Shown: positions 44,828 to 54,026, counted from the first letter of the stretch. The stretch is 64,000 nucleotides of DNA from Verrucomicrobiota bacterium (GCA_016235555.1 JACRKC010000122.1:1-64000), one strand, 5' to 3'. Numbers and translations: made by a program. The notes: a model not told the origin generated them from the letters alone.

Positions 44828-45295
44828 TCAGCTTTTGGTGACGATAACACGAAAGTTGTCGAGCCCGACCACACGCAGCGTCTCGCCCTTCCCGGCGTGG
44901 CCGCTCTGGCAAAACGCCTCGTAGCGCCGGCCCTCGACGAGCACGTAGCCGCTCGGCGCGAGGGTCGTGGCGGCCTCGGCCGTCTTGCCCTTGATCGCAG
45001 CCTCGTCCGCGACCGGCGGCTGGCTCACCGCGTCGCTCGCCGATTGCACCACGAGCCCCCGGCCCAGCCGTGATTTCGGCAGCCACACGAGTTCGAGATA
45101 GAGCGTGAGCCCGAGCAGCGCGGCAGCCGCGACCACCGCCACGCCCCCGCCCATCGGGCCGAACTCCGAGAAGGCCATCACGCACCCGGCGAACATGGCC
45201 ACGGCGCCAGCCACGCCGAGCACGCCCCCCGGCGTGAAAATTTCGGCGGCCAGCAACATCACGCCGGCCACAAACAGCAGGATGATCGTCGTCAT
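44828..45295 (-). CDS. NfeD-family protein, short form
   Basis: 155 residues: membrane helices at 3-20, 24-45 and 50-70 (LLFVAGVMLLAAEIF, GVLGVAGAVAMFAGCVMAF, GGGVAVVAAAALLGLTLYLEL), then an OB-fold (APSGYVLVEGRRYEAFCQ, GETLRVVGLDNFRVIV). It overlaps the upstream protease-type NfeD by 4 bp. NfeD proteins partner flotillins in membrane quality control. Confidence 0.9.
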   Translation of the reverse strand: MTTIILLFVAGVMLLAAEIFTPGGVLGVAGAVAMFAGCVMAFSEFGPMGGGVAVVAAAALLGLTLYLELVWLPKSRLGRGLVVQSASDAVSQPPVADEAAIKGKTAEAATTLAPSGYVLVEGRRYEAFCQSGHAGKGETLRVVGLDNFRVIVTKS

Positions 45296-46725
45296 GATTC
45301 CACCCTTTCCACGATGAGCGAGAAATCCGTGTGCCCGCGCACCACGATCGCGGTGCCGCGATCGACCGCGCCGACGTCCACCTTGGCCTCGTAGCGGCGC
45401 CCATCCACCTCCACCTGCCCGCCCGGACGCAGCGCCGTCACCGCAACTCCACGACGACCGATCAACGCCGCCAATGCCACCGCCGCCTCGGGTGCCATGC
45501 CCGCGACCTGCGCCGCTCCGTCGCTCGCCGTTTGGACCACGAGCCGGTCCCAGACCCAGCCCTGCGGCAGATATTTCAACAACGCGACAAACAGCCCCAC
45601 GGCGATCGCGAGCCCGAGTCCGAGGTTCGCCATCGGTTGGGCAAACGCATTGGCCGACCACGCCACCGTCACCGGTTCATTCGGCCACAGGTCGGCCATC
45701 GCCCACAGCAGCGACCCGAGCATCGCCGCCAGCCCGAGCGCGCCGAGCAAGCCGCCGGTGTGCCAGAACAACAGCTCCAGCGCCAGCAGCACCGTGCCGA
45801 GCCCGAACAACAGCAACGGCTCGTGCCCCGACAAGCCCGCCACGTAGCTCGTGATGAAGACCACGCCGAGCAGGGCGATCCCGACGATGCCGAACACGCC
45901 GAAACCCGGCGTCTTGAATTCGATGAACAACGCCAGCATCCCGAGCCCGAGCAGCACCGGCGACAAACGCTGCAGGAACACCGCCAGTTCCTCCGACCAG
46001 GTGATTTCGAGACGGCGCACGGTGAAGTTCCCCGCGCCGAACTTCTTCGCGAGCAGTTCATCCAGCGATTTTGCGATCCCGGCGGCGAGCAGCGGCTTCG
46101 CCGGATCACCGTAAGTCCTCATCGCCTCCGACGCCGTGAGCGACAGCAACTCGTCCTTTTCCTTGATCACCTTGTCGCCGATTTTCAGCTCCTTCTTGGC
46201 ATCGATCATCGCCGACACCACCTCGCCCCGATACCCCTTGCCCTCCGAAATGGCCCGCATCCGCGCTTTCAAGTAGCTCACGATTTTCAACCGCATCGTC
46301 TCCTCGACATCCTTGCCCCCTGCCATCACCGGCGCCGCCGCCCCGATCACGCCATCCGGGGCGAACCAGATCTCCTCCGTGGTGGCGGCGATGAAGGCCC
46401 CGGCCGACATCGCCTCCGTGTTCACGTAGGTGAGCGTCTTGCCCGAAAACTTCCCGAGTGCCTCCATGATCTCGAACGTCGAATCGAGCGCGCCCCCCGG
46501 CGTCTTCATGTCGAGCACGACGAGGTCGGCCTTCTGCGTTTCGGCGTCTTTCAGCCCACGGCGCAGGATGAAAAGTTGCGGGGCGGCCACCTCTTCGCGC
46601 ACCGGGATCACCACCACGCGCACCGCTTTCTTCTCGGCCGCCTTCGGCTCCGCCGCAGGCCCGGCCGCCGCTGCGAGATGACCGGACAACACCGCGAGGC
46701 TGATGGTTGCGATACGACGCCACAT
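45292..46725 (-). CDS. NfeD-family membrane serine protease, long form
   Basis: 477 residues from ATG 46725 with a signal peptide (IATISLAVLSGHLAAAA). A ClpP-like protease domain carries DLVVLDMKTPGGALDSTFEI and the likely nucleophile in NTEAMSAGAFIAATTEEIW. Membrane helices lie at about 230-390 and an OB-fold NfeD domain at the end (GVAVTALRPGGQVEVDGRRY). First gene of the protease - NfeD - flotillin operon. Confidence 0.92.
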   Translation of the reverse strand: MWRRIATISLAVLSGHLAAAAGPAAEPKAAEKKAVRVVVIPVREEVAAPQLFILRRGLKDAETQKADLVVLDMKTPGGALDSTFEIMEALGKFSGKTLTYVNTEAMSAGAFIAATTEEIWFAPDGVIGAAAPVMAGGKDVEETMRLKIVSYLKARMRAISEGKGYRGEVVSAMIDAKKELKIGDKVIKEKDELLSLTASEAMRTYGDPAKPLLAAGIAKSLDELLAKKFGAGNFTVRRLEITWSEELAVFLQRLSPVLLGLGMLALFIEFKTPGFGVFGIVGIALLGVVFITSYVAGLSGHEPLLLFGLGTVLLALELLFWHTGGLLGALGLAAMLGSLLWAMADLWPNEPVTVAWSANAFAQPMANLGLGLAIAVGLFVALLKYLPQGWVWDRLVVQTASDGAAQVAGMAPEAAVALAALIGRRGVAVTALRPGGQVEVDGRRYEAKVDVGAVDRGTAIVVRGHTDFSLIVERVES

Positions 46726-46876
46726 GCCGCCGGATGTTAGCGTCACCGCTGCGCGGAGCAAGCCCGCGACCGCTGGAAGGAAACAGTCGCGTTTCCACGG
46801 TCGAAAAACGTGACGGACGGCCGCACGCTTTTTGATTCCAACCCGCCCCGCCGCCCGGCTAGCCTGCGGCCCGCTC

Positions 46877-47797
46877 ATGGAAAAAGTCCCTTACCTCGGC
46901 AAATCCCTCACCCGGTGGCGCGTCGGCCAGTCCACTTTTCTCGTGATGCCCGAAATGGGCGCGCGCCTGATGAACTGGAACATCACCCTCGCCGACGGCT
47001 CGGTGCGCGACGTCATCTACTGGCCTGAGCTGACGACGTTGGATAACTTCCACCTCGTCCGGGGCGGAAACCCCGTGCTCTTTCCCTTCAACGGCCGCTG
47101 CTTCGACCGCGGTGAGATTTTCTTCTGGCGCTCCCCCGACGGCGTGAAACGCGCCATCCCGATCCACGGCATCGCCCGTCAGGGCGAATTCAAGATCACT
47201 TCGATCGATGCCCGGGGCTTCTCCGCCCAGTTCCTGCCTGGCGACGAGGCCCGGGCGGCCTACCCGTTCGACTACGACTTCGTCATCACTTATCGATTCG
47301 AGGCCACCGCACTCTCGTGTGAATACGCCCTCACCAACCGCGGCACCGTCCCGCTCCCCTGGTGTGCCGGACACCATTTCTATTTCACGCTGCCGTGGTC
47401 CGAGGGCACGAAACGCAGCGACTACTCGATCCGGATTCCTGCCACGAAGCGGATGAAACAGGACAAGACGGGAACGCTCGTCTCGGGTCCGGACCTCCAG
47501 CCCGAGGAAAACGTCGGCAATCCCGCGCTCATCGACACCTTCCACAGCGCCCTGCGGAACAACGAAGTGGTGTTCGGTGAGAAAGGCCGGCCGGGCGCGG
47601 TCACGGTGAAACTCGGCACGGCCGGCGTTCCCGCTCCGGAAAACTGCTTCGTCACCTGGACGCTCGCGGACGACTCCCCCTTCTACTGCGTCGAGCCGTG
47701 GATGGGCCCGGCCAATTCGCCGGAGCACAAGATCGGGCTGCATCAGGTCGCCCCGGGGATGACGCAGAAGTTTTCGGTCAGCGTCAGCGTGCGTTGA
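46877..47797 (+). CDS. Aldose 1-epimerase family protein
   Basis: 306 residues from ATG 46877. The galactose-mutarotase beta-sandwich is visible: VMPEMGARLMNWNI, GGNPVLFPFNGRCFDRGEIFFW, IPIHGIARQGEF (His), WCAGHHFYFTLPW (His pair) and YCVEPWMGPANS (catalytic Glu). It interconverts anomers of aldoses or hexose phosphates. No signal peptide, so cytoplasmic. Confidence 0.9.
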   Translation: MEKVPYLGKSLTRWRVGQSTFLVMPEMGARLMNWNITLADGSVRDVIYWPELTTLDNFHLVRGGNPVLFPFNGRCFDRGEIFFWRSPDGVKRAIPIHGIARQGEFKITSIDARGFSAQFLPGDEARAAYPFDYDFVITYRFEATALSCEYALTNRGTVPLPWCAGHHFYFTLPWSEGTKRSDYSIRIPATKRMKQDKTGTLVSGPDLQPEENVGNPALIDTFHSALRNNEVVFGEKGRPGAVTVKLGTAGVPAPENCFVTWTLADDSPFYCVEPWMGPANSPEHKIGLHQVAPGMTQKFSVSVSVR

Positions 47798-47860
47798 GTC
47801 GCGCCGGCCTCGACGCATTTTCACCGTTACATCCCGACCAATTCCGCGTCACAGTCGACC

Positions 47861-48391
47861 ATGGAACTCCCGCTCTTCCCGCTCGCCTTCATCGAGGGCA
47901 TCGGCGGCCCCGAAATGCTGATGATCCTCGTGATCATCCTCCTGCTCTTCGGCGGCCAGAAGTTGCCTGAGTTCGCCCGCGGCCTCGGCAAGTCGATCCG
48001 CGAATTCAAGAAAGCCGCGTCAGGCGTGGAGGAAGAATTCAAACGTGCCCTCGAAGAGGACGAACGGAAGAAAAACCCGCCGCCGCCTCCCCCGACGTAT
48101 CCGAGTTACCCTGAAAATCCGGATGTGCAGGATTCCAGCTATAACGACCCTGACGCTCACCGCAGCGAGACCGATCCCTATCACGATTCCTACACTCCAC
48201 CGGAGGTGACCGCCGCGACCACCCCGCCCGCCACCGAAGCCGGGCCGGCCGCCGAAGCGACCAAACCGCCCGCACCCGCCGCCGACGCTCCACCCGCGGC
48301 CCCCGCCGAACCGCCCGCCGCCGACGCTTCGAATCCGCCCCCGCCGAAACCATCGACGCCGCCGACGCCGGAGCACCCCGGCCCCGCCTGA
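47861..48391 (+). CDS. tatA: Twin-arginine translocase subunit TatA/TatB family
   Basis: 176 residues. The N-terminal helix contains GGPEMLMILVIILLLFGGQKLPEFARGLG (family signature FGGQKLPELAR-like), then an amphipathic helix (SIREFKKAASGVEEEFKRAL). The tail is unusually long, Pro/Ala-rich and acidic. TatA forms the pore for folded proteins. TatA or TatB cannot be told for sure; FGxxKLP favours TatA. tatC is not in the window. Confidence 0.9.
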   Translation: MELPLFPLAFIEGIGGPEMLMILVIILLLFGGQKLPEFARGLGKSIREFKKAASGVEEEFKRALEEDERKKNPPPPPPTYPSYPENPDVQDSSYNDPDAHRSETDPYHDSYTPPEVTAATTPPATEAGPAAEATKPPAPAADAPPAAPAEPPAADASNPPPPKPSTPPTPEHPGPA

Positions 48392-48410
48392 ACCACGCCT
48401 GGGCAGTTGA

Positions 48411-48487
48411 GGTGGAGCGCGTTGACCCCAACGCGCTTTCAGAAGTTACGTCGTAGCCCAAGCGCGTTGGGGTCAACGCACTCCACC
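48411..48487. repeat. GGTGGAGCGCGTTG element, intergenic (copy 2)
   Basis: 77 nt with the same ends as the 34185-34259 copy in xylG (GGTGGAGCGCGTTG and TGGGGTCAACGCACTCCACC) but a different 15-20 nt centre. It lies between tatA and the Smr gene. Confidence 0.93.
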
Positions 48488-48584
48488 TCGATCCGATCGT
48501 TCCGCCTGTGTGAGTGCGTCCGCTTCCAGGACGCTGTCGACGAAGCAGACCAAGACATCTCTCGAAGGAGAGGAGCCCACGACC

Positions 48585-48872
48585 ATGCAACCCAAACCGC
48601 CCGACGATGCGCCGGTGCCCCTGCCGATCACTGGTGAACTCGATCTGCACACTTTCCGGCCGCAGGACATCGGCGAGTTGATTCCGGTGTGGCTCGAAGC
48701 CTGCCGCGAGCGCGGCCTGCACCAGGTCCGCATTGTTCACGGCAAAGGCACCGGCACCCTGCGCACCACCGTCCACAGTTTGCTGCGGCGTTCACCATTG
48801 GTGGAGTCATTCCAACTCGGGGACGAACACTCCGGTTCATGGGGTGCCACCCGCGTCGCGTTGCGCCGATGA
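48585..48872 (+). CDS. Small Smr-domain protein
   Basis: 95 residues from ATG 48585, which has a GGAG 9 nt upstream. The Smr motif is ELDLHTFRPQDIGELIPVWL and IVHGKGTGTLR (DLH and HGxG). MutS2-type Smr domains are DNA or RNA nucleases. As a stand-alone domain its role is unknown; a nicking or RNA-cleaving activity is possible. Confidence 0.88.
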   Translation: MQPKPPDDAPVPLPITGELDLHTFRPQDIGELIPVWLEACRERGLHQVRIVHGKGTGTLRTTVHSLLRRSPLVESFQLGDEHSGSWGATRVALRR

Positions 48873-49236
48873 GAATCTGCCCCGGCTCCGAAGCGGAGAC
48901 CGGCGGCGTGCGACCCGGCCGCTGTAAACCCTACGACCACCGCGCGCCCCTCGATCAGCGTCTCAACGAAGCCGTCGGCTGGCTGCGCGACGGCGGTGGG
49001 TCGTTCCTCTCGCTCTACCTCGAAGAGGTCCACGGCGTCGGCCATCGCGCCGGTCCGGAATCCGCGGAACTCGCCACCGCGATCAAGCTCAACGACGCTC
49101 GCATCGGCCAGCAGGTCGCGCGACTCGCGGCCGGGCACATTACCGCCAACCGCGTCATCGTCTCCGAACACGGCATGACCCGCGCAGCGTCGAACAATTC
49201 GTGGTGTTCGACCTCGTGCACGCGGCCCTGCGATAG
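48869..49236 (+). pseudogene. Remnant of a type I phosphodiesterase/nucleotide pyrophosphatase
   Basis: The frame starting at the Smr stop (ATGA) encodes PGSEAETGGVRPGRCKPYDH, then LYLEEVHGVGHRAGPESAEL and VIVSEHGM. These match the middle of NPP-family alkaline-phosphatase-superfamily enzymes (metal-binding D/H replaced by E in places). The catalytic N-terminus and the rest of the C-terminus are missing, and after SEHGM the sequence makes better sense one frame over (DPRSVEQFVVFDLVHAALR then stop at 49234). It is therefore a decayed fragment. Confidence 0.65.
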
Positions 49237-49339
49237 GCCCGACCGTTGGTCACGCCGCTCGCCCGCTCATCCCGGGCGGGCACGGCCGCTGAAACTTTTC
49301 CCGGGATGGCGTGTTATCACGGCAACTCAACCATCCGCC

Positions 49340-49579
49340 ATGAAACTCGCTTCCCTTCTCTCCCGCGTCGCTGCCGTCGGCTTCGCCGCCTTTCTCGCCA
49401 CGGTGGCGCTCAACGCCGCGCCGCTCATCTCGTTCTCGCTCGCGGCCGGCGCGTTCCTCGCGTTGATCGCCGCTCACGACTATGCTCCGCGCCACTATCC
49501 GCGCGTGTCCGTGGCCGCGACCGTGCTCCGGTTCCCGCCGCCGGCCCACGCGACCGAAAGTCATCGCCTCGCGGCCTGA
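49340..49579 (+). CDS. Small membrane protein of unknown function
   Basis: 79 residues: [20 protein letters not shown] and a second hydrophobic stretch ([20 protein letters not shown]), then a basic tail. It has the same design as the 60-residue protein at 53776-53958 (Met-Lys start, two hydrophobic segments, ending in a short cytoplasmic tail). No family function known. Confidence 0.6.
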   Translation: MKLASLLSRVAAVGFAAFLATVALNAAPLISFSLAAGAFLALIAAHDYAPRHYPRVSVAATVLRFPPPAHATESHRLAA

Positions 49580-49664
49580 CGCAGGTGCCGCCGCGGACAC
49601 GCGCCAGCGGTGTTACACCACGAGTCCATTGCCTCACTCCCTCCAACCCTCCACCCTCCCCGCC

Positions 49665-50492
49665 ATGAATTCCTTCGGCCAGCCGCCCATGCTCCCCGCG
49701 ATGCACGTCATCGACTACCAAATCCACGGCGACGACATGCAGTTCGTCGAAGTCGAACTCGATCCGCAGGAGGCGATGGTCGCCGAGTCGGGCGCCATGA
49801 TGTTCATGGAAGACGGCATCGCGATGGAGGCGATCTTCGGCGATGGTTCGCAGCAGAACTCCGGCTTCGTCGGCGCGCTGCTCGGCATGGGCAAGCGTCT
49901 GCTCACGGGTGAGTCGCTCTTCATGACCGCCTACCAGAACCAGGCGGGCGTGAAGCGCCGCATGGCGTTTGGCGCGCCGTATCCCGGCAAAATTCTTCCC
50001 GTGCAACTTCGCGAACTCGGCGGCGAGCTCATCGCCCAGAAGGACGCATTCCTCTGCGCGGCGAAGGGGGTCTCGATCGGCATCGCGTTTCAAAAGAAAC
50101 TCGGGGCGGGCCTCTTCGGTGGCGAGGGCTTCATTCTGCAACGCCTCACCGGCGACGGCCTCGCGTTCATCCACGCCGGCGGCACGCTCTACGAACGCTC
50201 GCTCGCGCCTGGTGAAACGCTCCGCATCGACACCGGCTGTATCGTGGCCTTCCAACCCACGGTCAGCTACGACATCCAATACGTCGGCGGCATCAAGACG
50301 GCCCTGTTTGGCGGAGAGGGCCTATTTTTCGCCACGTTGCGCGGCCCTGGAAAAATCTGGCTGCAATCGCTGCCCTTCTCGCGCCTCGCCGGCCGCATCT
50401 ACGCGGCCGCGCCGCAGACTGGCGGCGGTGGCCGCGAGGAAGGCTCCATCCTCGGCGGCCTGGGCCGCGTGCTCGACGGCGACAATCGCTGA
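49665..50492 (+). CDS. AIM24-family protein (TIGR00266)
   Basis: 275 residues from ATG 49665. Family-typical segments: [107 protein letters not shown] trimeric beta-solenoid-like fold; cellular function unknown. The extra N-terminal residues ([12 protein letters not shown]) precede the family start. Confidence 0.9.
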   Translation: MNSFGQPPMLPAMHVIDYQIHGDDMQFVEVELDPQEAMVAESGAMMFMEDGIAMEAIFGDGSQQNSGFVGALLGMGKRLLTGESLFMTAYQNQAGVKRRMAFGAPYPGKILPVQLRELGGELIAQKDAFLCAAKGVSIGIAFQKKLGAGLFGGEGFILQRLTGDGLAFIHAGGTLYERSLAPGETLRIDTGCIVAFQPTVSYDIQYVGGIKTALFGGEGLFFATLRGPGKIWLQSLPFSRLAGRIYAAAPQTGGGGREEGSILGGLGRVLDGDNR

Positions 50493-50544
50493 CGCTCCGC
50501 GTCAGACGCAGGTAGTCGCCGAGGGAGCGGTAGGGCGAAGGGAG

Positions 50545-50748
50545 TTTGTCATCTACTGAGTCTCGCGAAATAGAGTGACAAAAGTTCAGCGGTTCGGGGA
50601 GCGCACCCGTCTCGGGTGCTCGTGTCGGCGTCACGCCGACACCTCCGAAGTCCTCGGCGGGACGCCGAGGACGGCCCGCGGGACGCGGGCGCTCCCCGAA
50701 CCACCGCGTGTCACTCAATAATGCGAGCCTCAGTAATAGATGACAAAC
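50545..50748. repeat. TTTGTCATCTA inverted repeat split by a nested element (copy 3)
   Basis: The left half TTTGTCATCTACTGAGTCTC and the right half, ending CAGTAATAGATGACAAAC, are imperfect reverse complements and belong to the TTGTCATC family (26370, 30231). Between the halves sits the four-hairpin element at 50591-50702. The surrounding 50493-50893 gap holds no gene. Confidence 0.88.
50591..50702. repeat. Four-hairpin element with GGTTCGGGGAGCGC ends (copy 2, nested)
   Basis: Perfect 14-bp ends GGTTCGGGGAGCGC and GCGCTCCCCGAACC enclose ACCCGTCTCGGGT, GTGTCGGCGTCACGCCGACA, GTCCTCGGCGGGACGCCGAG and GCCCGCGGGACGCGGGC. It corresponds hairpin for hairpin to 10835-10941, with stems changed on both sides. 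Confidence 0.93.
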
Positions 50749-50893
50749 TCTGGCGCCGGCCTCCTCACTGCCGGCTTGAGCTTGCCGAAGGGTGAGGCGC
50801 TACGGGGACGCTTCGCCGCCGCCCATCCCGCCCGCCGACCGGCGGTAAAAGCGGGATTGTTTTCATCGCGCCGGGCCGCACGCTCGGTGCACG

Positions 50894-51433
50894 ATGAAAA
50901 CTTACCTCAAATATGGCGGTGCGATGGCGGGTGGCGGCTTCGTCGTCGTGCTCGTGATCTACCTCCTCGGGCTTCACTCCGACCCGGGCAAACTCTCGCT
51001 GGCGCAGGCGGTGCAGATGGTCCTCGGGCTGGGGATCGGCATCGCCTGCATCGTGCTCGGCACGAAGGAGCGCCGCGCCGCCACTCCTGCGGATCAGGAT
51101 TTCGGTTACGGGTCGGCCCTCGGGGCAGGGGTGATGATCACGTTGTTCGCCGCGCTCTTCGGGATTGTTTCGAACATTCTCTACATGAACTTCATCAATC
51201 CCGGGATGGTGGATGTCGCCGTGCAGGCGCAGATCGCCAAGTGGGAGGCGGCCGGCATGAGCGCGGCGCGGATCGAGCAGGCGGAGGGCATGATGCGCAA
51301 AATGATGAGCCCCGGAATCTCGGCCGCTTTCGGTTTCATCATGGGCATGATTTTCGGCACGATCATTTCGCTCATCAGCGCGGCGTTTCTGAAGCGCCCG
51401 CCGGCCGACGAGCTTCAATCAGTCTCGAACTGA
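50894..51433 (+). CDS. DUF4199-family membrane protein
   Basis: 179 residues, four membrane helices (GGGFVVVLVIYLLGL, AVQMVLGLGIGIACIVLG, GAGVMITLFAALFGIVSNILY, FGFIMGMIFGTIISLISAAFL). The arrangement and the soluble segment before the last helix (AQIAKWEAAGMSAARIEQAE) match DUF4199. Function unknown. Confidence 0.85.
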   Translation: MKTYLKYGGAMAGGGFVVVLVIYLLGLHSDPGKLSLAQAVQMVLGLGIGIACIVLGTKERRAATPADQDFGYGSALGAGVMITLFAALFGIVSNILYMNFINPGMVDVAVQAQIAKWEAAGMSAARIEQAEGMMRKMMSPGISAAFGFIMGMIFGTIISLISAAFLKRPPADELQSVSN

Positions 51434-51452
51434 GCTTCACCCCGAAGACAAG

Positions 51453-51487
51453 AAACGCGGATCCACCCGACTGGCTCCGCGTTTTGC
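51453..51487. terminator. Intrinsic terminator between convergent genes
   Basis: AAACGCGGA, a 13-nt loop region, then TCCGCGTTTT. The U-tract is short on the plus side; the minus side also has an AAAACGCGG stem. It lies between the DUF4199 and PDZ genes. Confidence 0.6.
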
Positions 51488-51514
51488 TTCCTGCACAACG
51501 AACCGGGCGGCGGG

Positions 51515-52570
51515 TCAGAGAAACAGATTCTCGGCGCGAAGATCGGGTTCGGGCTTGCGAGGCTGCATGATGCCCTGGCCGCGCGGGCGGAGGATTTTTG
51601 TCTCGGCCCCCTTGAAATCGGCGTCGGTCTTGAAGCGGAATTGCGTCGAATCTTCGAGGCGTTCGAGGCGGGCGCGAACGTCGGCGGGGAGCGCCTTGCG
51701 CTCTTCGGGCGTGTTGACCGGGCCGGAGAAGACTTCCTCGCCCTTGCGGTTCTTCGCGACGAGCTCCTTGCGGCCATCCTTGATCGTGAGATCGAGCGAG
51801 CCCTTGTCGTCATCCAGCACGACGTGGCTGTTGCCGGTGTTGACGGTGACGCTGATGGTGCGGTCGCCGCCGGCACCGGGCGGGGCGACGATGTTCATCC
51901 GGTGCTGGCCGGGCGTGCGGGCGGAATCGATGAGACCGAGCAGGCGGTCCATCTCGGCGCCGTTCTGCAGCTCGATGCGCGGCAGCACCTGCACGTCGAA
52001 CGTCCCGGAACCACCACCTTGGGCGAACGCGAAGGCGCCGCCGTCCCCGGCCCCCGGCATCGCGAGGGACATCTTTTGCACCTCGTGCTTCGCGAGCTTG
52101 ACCCGGGCCGTGGTTTGCTTGCCGCCGCGGAGGTAGGTGAGCGTGACTTCGTCGCCTTCCTTGTGGTTGCGGATCAGCACGGCGAGCTGGCGCTGCTCGA
52201 TGAGAATCTGGTCGTCCAGTTTCAGGAGGATGTCGTGCTGCTTGAGCGTGCCGGCGGCGGGGCTGTCGGGCACGACGTGGTTGACGACGAGGCCCTGCCC
52301 TTCGGTCAGGCCGAGTTGCGCGACGAGGGCGGGCGGCACGGGGCCGGTCTCGACGCCGAGGACCGTGACGTTTTCTTTTTCGCCGCTGGAAAGATGCCGC
52401 ACGATCGCGCCACGGCCGACACGCGGCAGCTCGCGATCGGGCGACGAGAAGATGCGGAGCTCCTTCCTTTCGGTTTTTTCGGCGGGCTTGGTGTCGTCGG
52501 CGGCGCGCGCAGCGGGCAGCAGGGCGGCGAGACTCAGGGCGGGCACAAGGTGACGGAGGACGATTTTCAT
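51515..52570 (-). CDS. Exported PDZ-domain protein
   Basis: 351 residues from ATG 52570. Signal peptide LVPALSLAALLPAARA. One PDZ domain (GLTEGQGLVVNHVVPDSPAAGTLKQHDILL) follows a short N-terminal region, then a beta-rich C-terminal half (ISVTVNTGNSHVVLDDDKGSLDLTI) that repeats short strands. No protease triad is present, so it is not HtrA itself. It lies 35 bp downstream of the anti-sigma gene and is probably part of that envelope-stress operon. Confidence 0.87.
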   Translation of the reverse strand: MKIVLRHLVPALSLAALLPAARAADDTKPAEKTERKELRIFSSPDRELPRVGRGAIVRHLSSGEKENVTVLGVETGPVPPALVAQLGLTEGQGLVVNHVVPDSPAAGTLKQHDILLKLDDQILIEQRQLAVLIRNHKEGDEVTLTYLRGGKQTTARVKLAKHEVQKMSLAMPGAGDGGAFAFAQGGGSGTFDVQVLPRIELQNGAEMDRLLGLIDSARTPGQHRMNIVAPPGAGGDRTISVTVNTGNSHVVLDDDKGSLDLTIKDGRKELVAKNRKGEEVFSGPVNTPEERKALPADVRARLERLEDSTQFRFKTDADFKGAETKILRPRGQGIMQPRKPEPDLRAENLFL

Positions 52571-52605
52571 GAGAGCGGTGGCAAACGTTGAGATGATCTT
52601 TGGGT

Positions 52606-53091
52606 TTACTGGAAGCGGACGGGCACGACGCGGACTTCCTCGCGCGGAACCGTCCAACGGACGGATGCGTTGGTCTGCGGGTTTTTCCACGTGATCGTGT
52701 CGACGTAGCGGAGGCGCTCGCGGCGGGCGGGCGTGCCATCGTCGAGCGTGACGAGGCCCTCGTCGCGGGCCGAGTAGAGGACGTTTTCGGCGGCGACGGG
52801 CTTGAAAAGGGCGGGCTCACTCACGGTAAGGGTGGCGGTGACCGGCGGCGTGACGGGCAACTCGTGCCGCGCGCGAAACGTCACGAGCAACGTGATCGCC
52901 GCGGCGATCGGCAGCGCGGCCGCGGCGAGCCACCAGGCGCGCGACCGGCGGCGGACGACCGCGGCGGACACGGAGCCGGCGTTCTCGCTGCACGCAAGCT
53001 CGCGCTCAAGCCGCGCGAGCAGTTCGCGCGATGGCGCGGCGGGGCGCAGGCGTTTCAATTCGGCTTCGAGTTGGGCGAGTTCCTCATCCAT
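52606..53091 (-). CDS. Probable membrane anti-sigma factor
   Basis: 161 residues. The N-terminal cytoplasmic helix-rich part (MDEELAQLEAELKRLRPAAP) is followed by one membrane helix (AWWLAAAALPIAAAITLLVTF) and a periplasmic domain with short beta strands. It lacks the HxxxCxxC zinc motif. Its start overlaps the ECF sigma stop by 8 bp, which with topology identifies it as the likely anti-sigma. Confidence 0.75.
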   Translation of the reverse strand: MDEELAQLEAELKRLRPAAPSRELLARLERELACSENAGSVSAAVVRRRSRAWWLAAAALPIAAAITLLVTFRARHELPVTPPVTATLTVSEPALFKPVAAENVLYSARDEGLVTLDDGTPARRERLRYVDTITWKNPQTNASVRWTVPREEVRVVPVRFQ

Positions 53092-53638
53092 GGCAGTCGG
53101 CGGCGATCAGTTGCTTGCGGAGCGCAGCGAGGGCGTAGCGGTAGCGCGACGCGGCGGTGTTGGGCGGGAGGTCGAGTTGCAGGGCGATTTCCTCGAAGGT
53201 GAGTTCGCCCCAGATCTTGAGCACGAGGACTTCGCGCTGTTCGGCCGGCAGGCGCAGAAGCGCCGCCTCGATGGCCTCACGGCGATCGTCGCCATCGAGC
53301 GACGGTTCGAAGACGGACGCGACCGTGTCCTCGCCCCCGAAGGCCCGCTCTTCGCGGGCCGTGCGACGCTGATCGCGGCGCGCGCGATCGAAGGCCGCGC
53401 GGCGCACTGACGTGACCAGCAGCGCCATCGGATCGCCCGGCAGCTCGCGCTGGTGACGCCAGAAGCGCACGAACGCATCCTGCACGACATCCTCGGCATC
53501 AGCCAGCGTGCGCGTCCACTGCCGGGCACAGAGCAGGAGTTTCGGGCCGTAGAGCTGAAACCAATTTTGCCAGGCGTCATGATTGCGTGATTCCTCCATG
53601 GGTGCGGAGTGCGTGCGATTTTGCCTGAAGAGCGCCAT
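53084..53638 (-). CDS. ECF-family RNA polymerase sigma factor
   Basis: 184 residues from the first ATG, or 171 from ATG 53599. Sigma-2: LYGPKLLLCARQWTRTLADAEDVVQDAFVRFWRH. Sigma-4: RLPAEQREVLVLKIWGELTFEEIALQL and NTAASRYRYALAALRKQL. It heads the sigma - anti-sigma - PDZ operon. Confidence 0.92.
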   Translation of the reverse strand: MALFRQNRTHSAPMEESRNHDAWQNWFQLYGPKLLLCARQWTRTLADAEDVVQDAFVRFWRHQRELPGDPMALLVTSVRRAAFDRARRDQRRTAREERAFGGEDTVASVFEPSLDGDDRREAIEAALLRLPAEQREVLVLKIWGELTFEEIALQLDLPPNTAASRYRYALAALRKQLIAADCHG

Positions 53639-53717
53639 GACCCGGGGGATTTGTCTACGTCGGCCGGACGATGTTTCCGTGATCGCTTTCGGGCGGGGCG
53701 GCGTGCGGCGAAAATAA

Positions 53718-53742
53718 AAAGGGGCCCGGTTGCCCGGGCCCC
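53718..53742 (-). terminator. Intrinsic terminator
   Basis: The stem GGGGCCCGGTTGCCCGGGCCCC (read on either strand) is followed on the minus strand by TTTTTATTTT. It is a strong terminator for the 53776-53958 small gene. Confidence 0.9.
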
Positions 53743-53775
53743 TGTTACGGGTTTTCCACTTCCGCCGGTCTTTGT

Positions 53776-53958
53776 TTACCGGCTGAAGAGCCGCTTCCAG
53801 TTGATGCGGTATTCCAGCGCAGCGACACCCACCAGCGCGAGAACGCTGGTGTAGCCGATGGCGGAATCCACGCTGACATGGGGGCGGACAGAAAGCACGA
53901 GGGCGGCAGCGGCAATGACGCCGAGGAGGGCCGCAAGGGTGAGGATCGTATTCTTCAT
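53776..53958 (-). CDS. Small membrane protein of unknown function
   Basis: 60 residues: MKNTILTLAALLGVIAAAAL, a second hydrophobic stretch (AIGYTSVLALVGVAALEY) and a basic end (RINWKRLFSR). It is divergent from the LysR regulator, with the ATAG/CTAT array between them, and has its own terminator (53718). It may be a target of that regulator. Confidence 0.75.
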   Translation of the reverse strand: MKNTILTLAALLGVIAAAALVLSVRPHVSVDSAIGYTSVLALVGVAALEYRINWKRLFSR

Positions 53959-54026
53959 GATGTAGTTAGGTTTGTCTGCCAAACCCTTCGCGGGTCTGAC
54001 AGGCCTACTATACGGCATCTGCTTCA

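Noticed and set aside
48869-49579. One 200-plus-codon gene spanning the NPP remnant and the small membrane protein
   Set aside because: The frame is open by chance; homology stops near 49180 and a new start with a signal-like helix occurs at 49340.
51453-53742. Terminator hairpins considered as mobile repeats
   Set aside because: Hairpins at 20574, 51453, 53718 and 62080 have single stems with flanking A/T runs and gene-end positions; they lack the twin-hairpin plan and have no second copy in the window.
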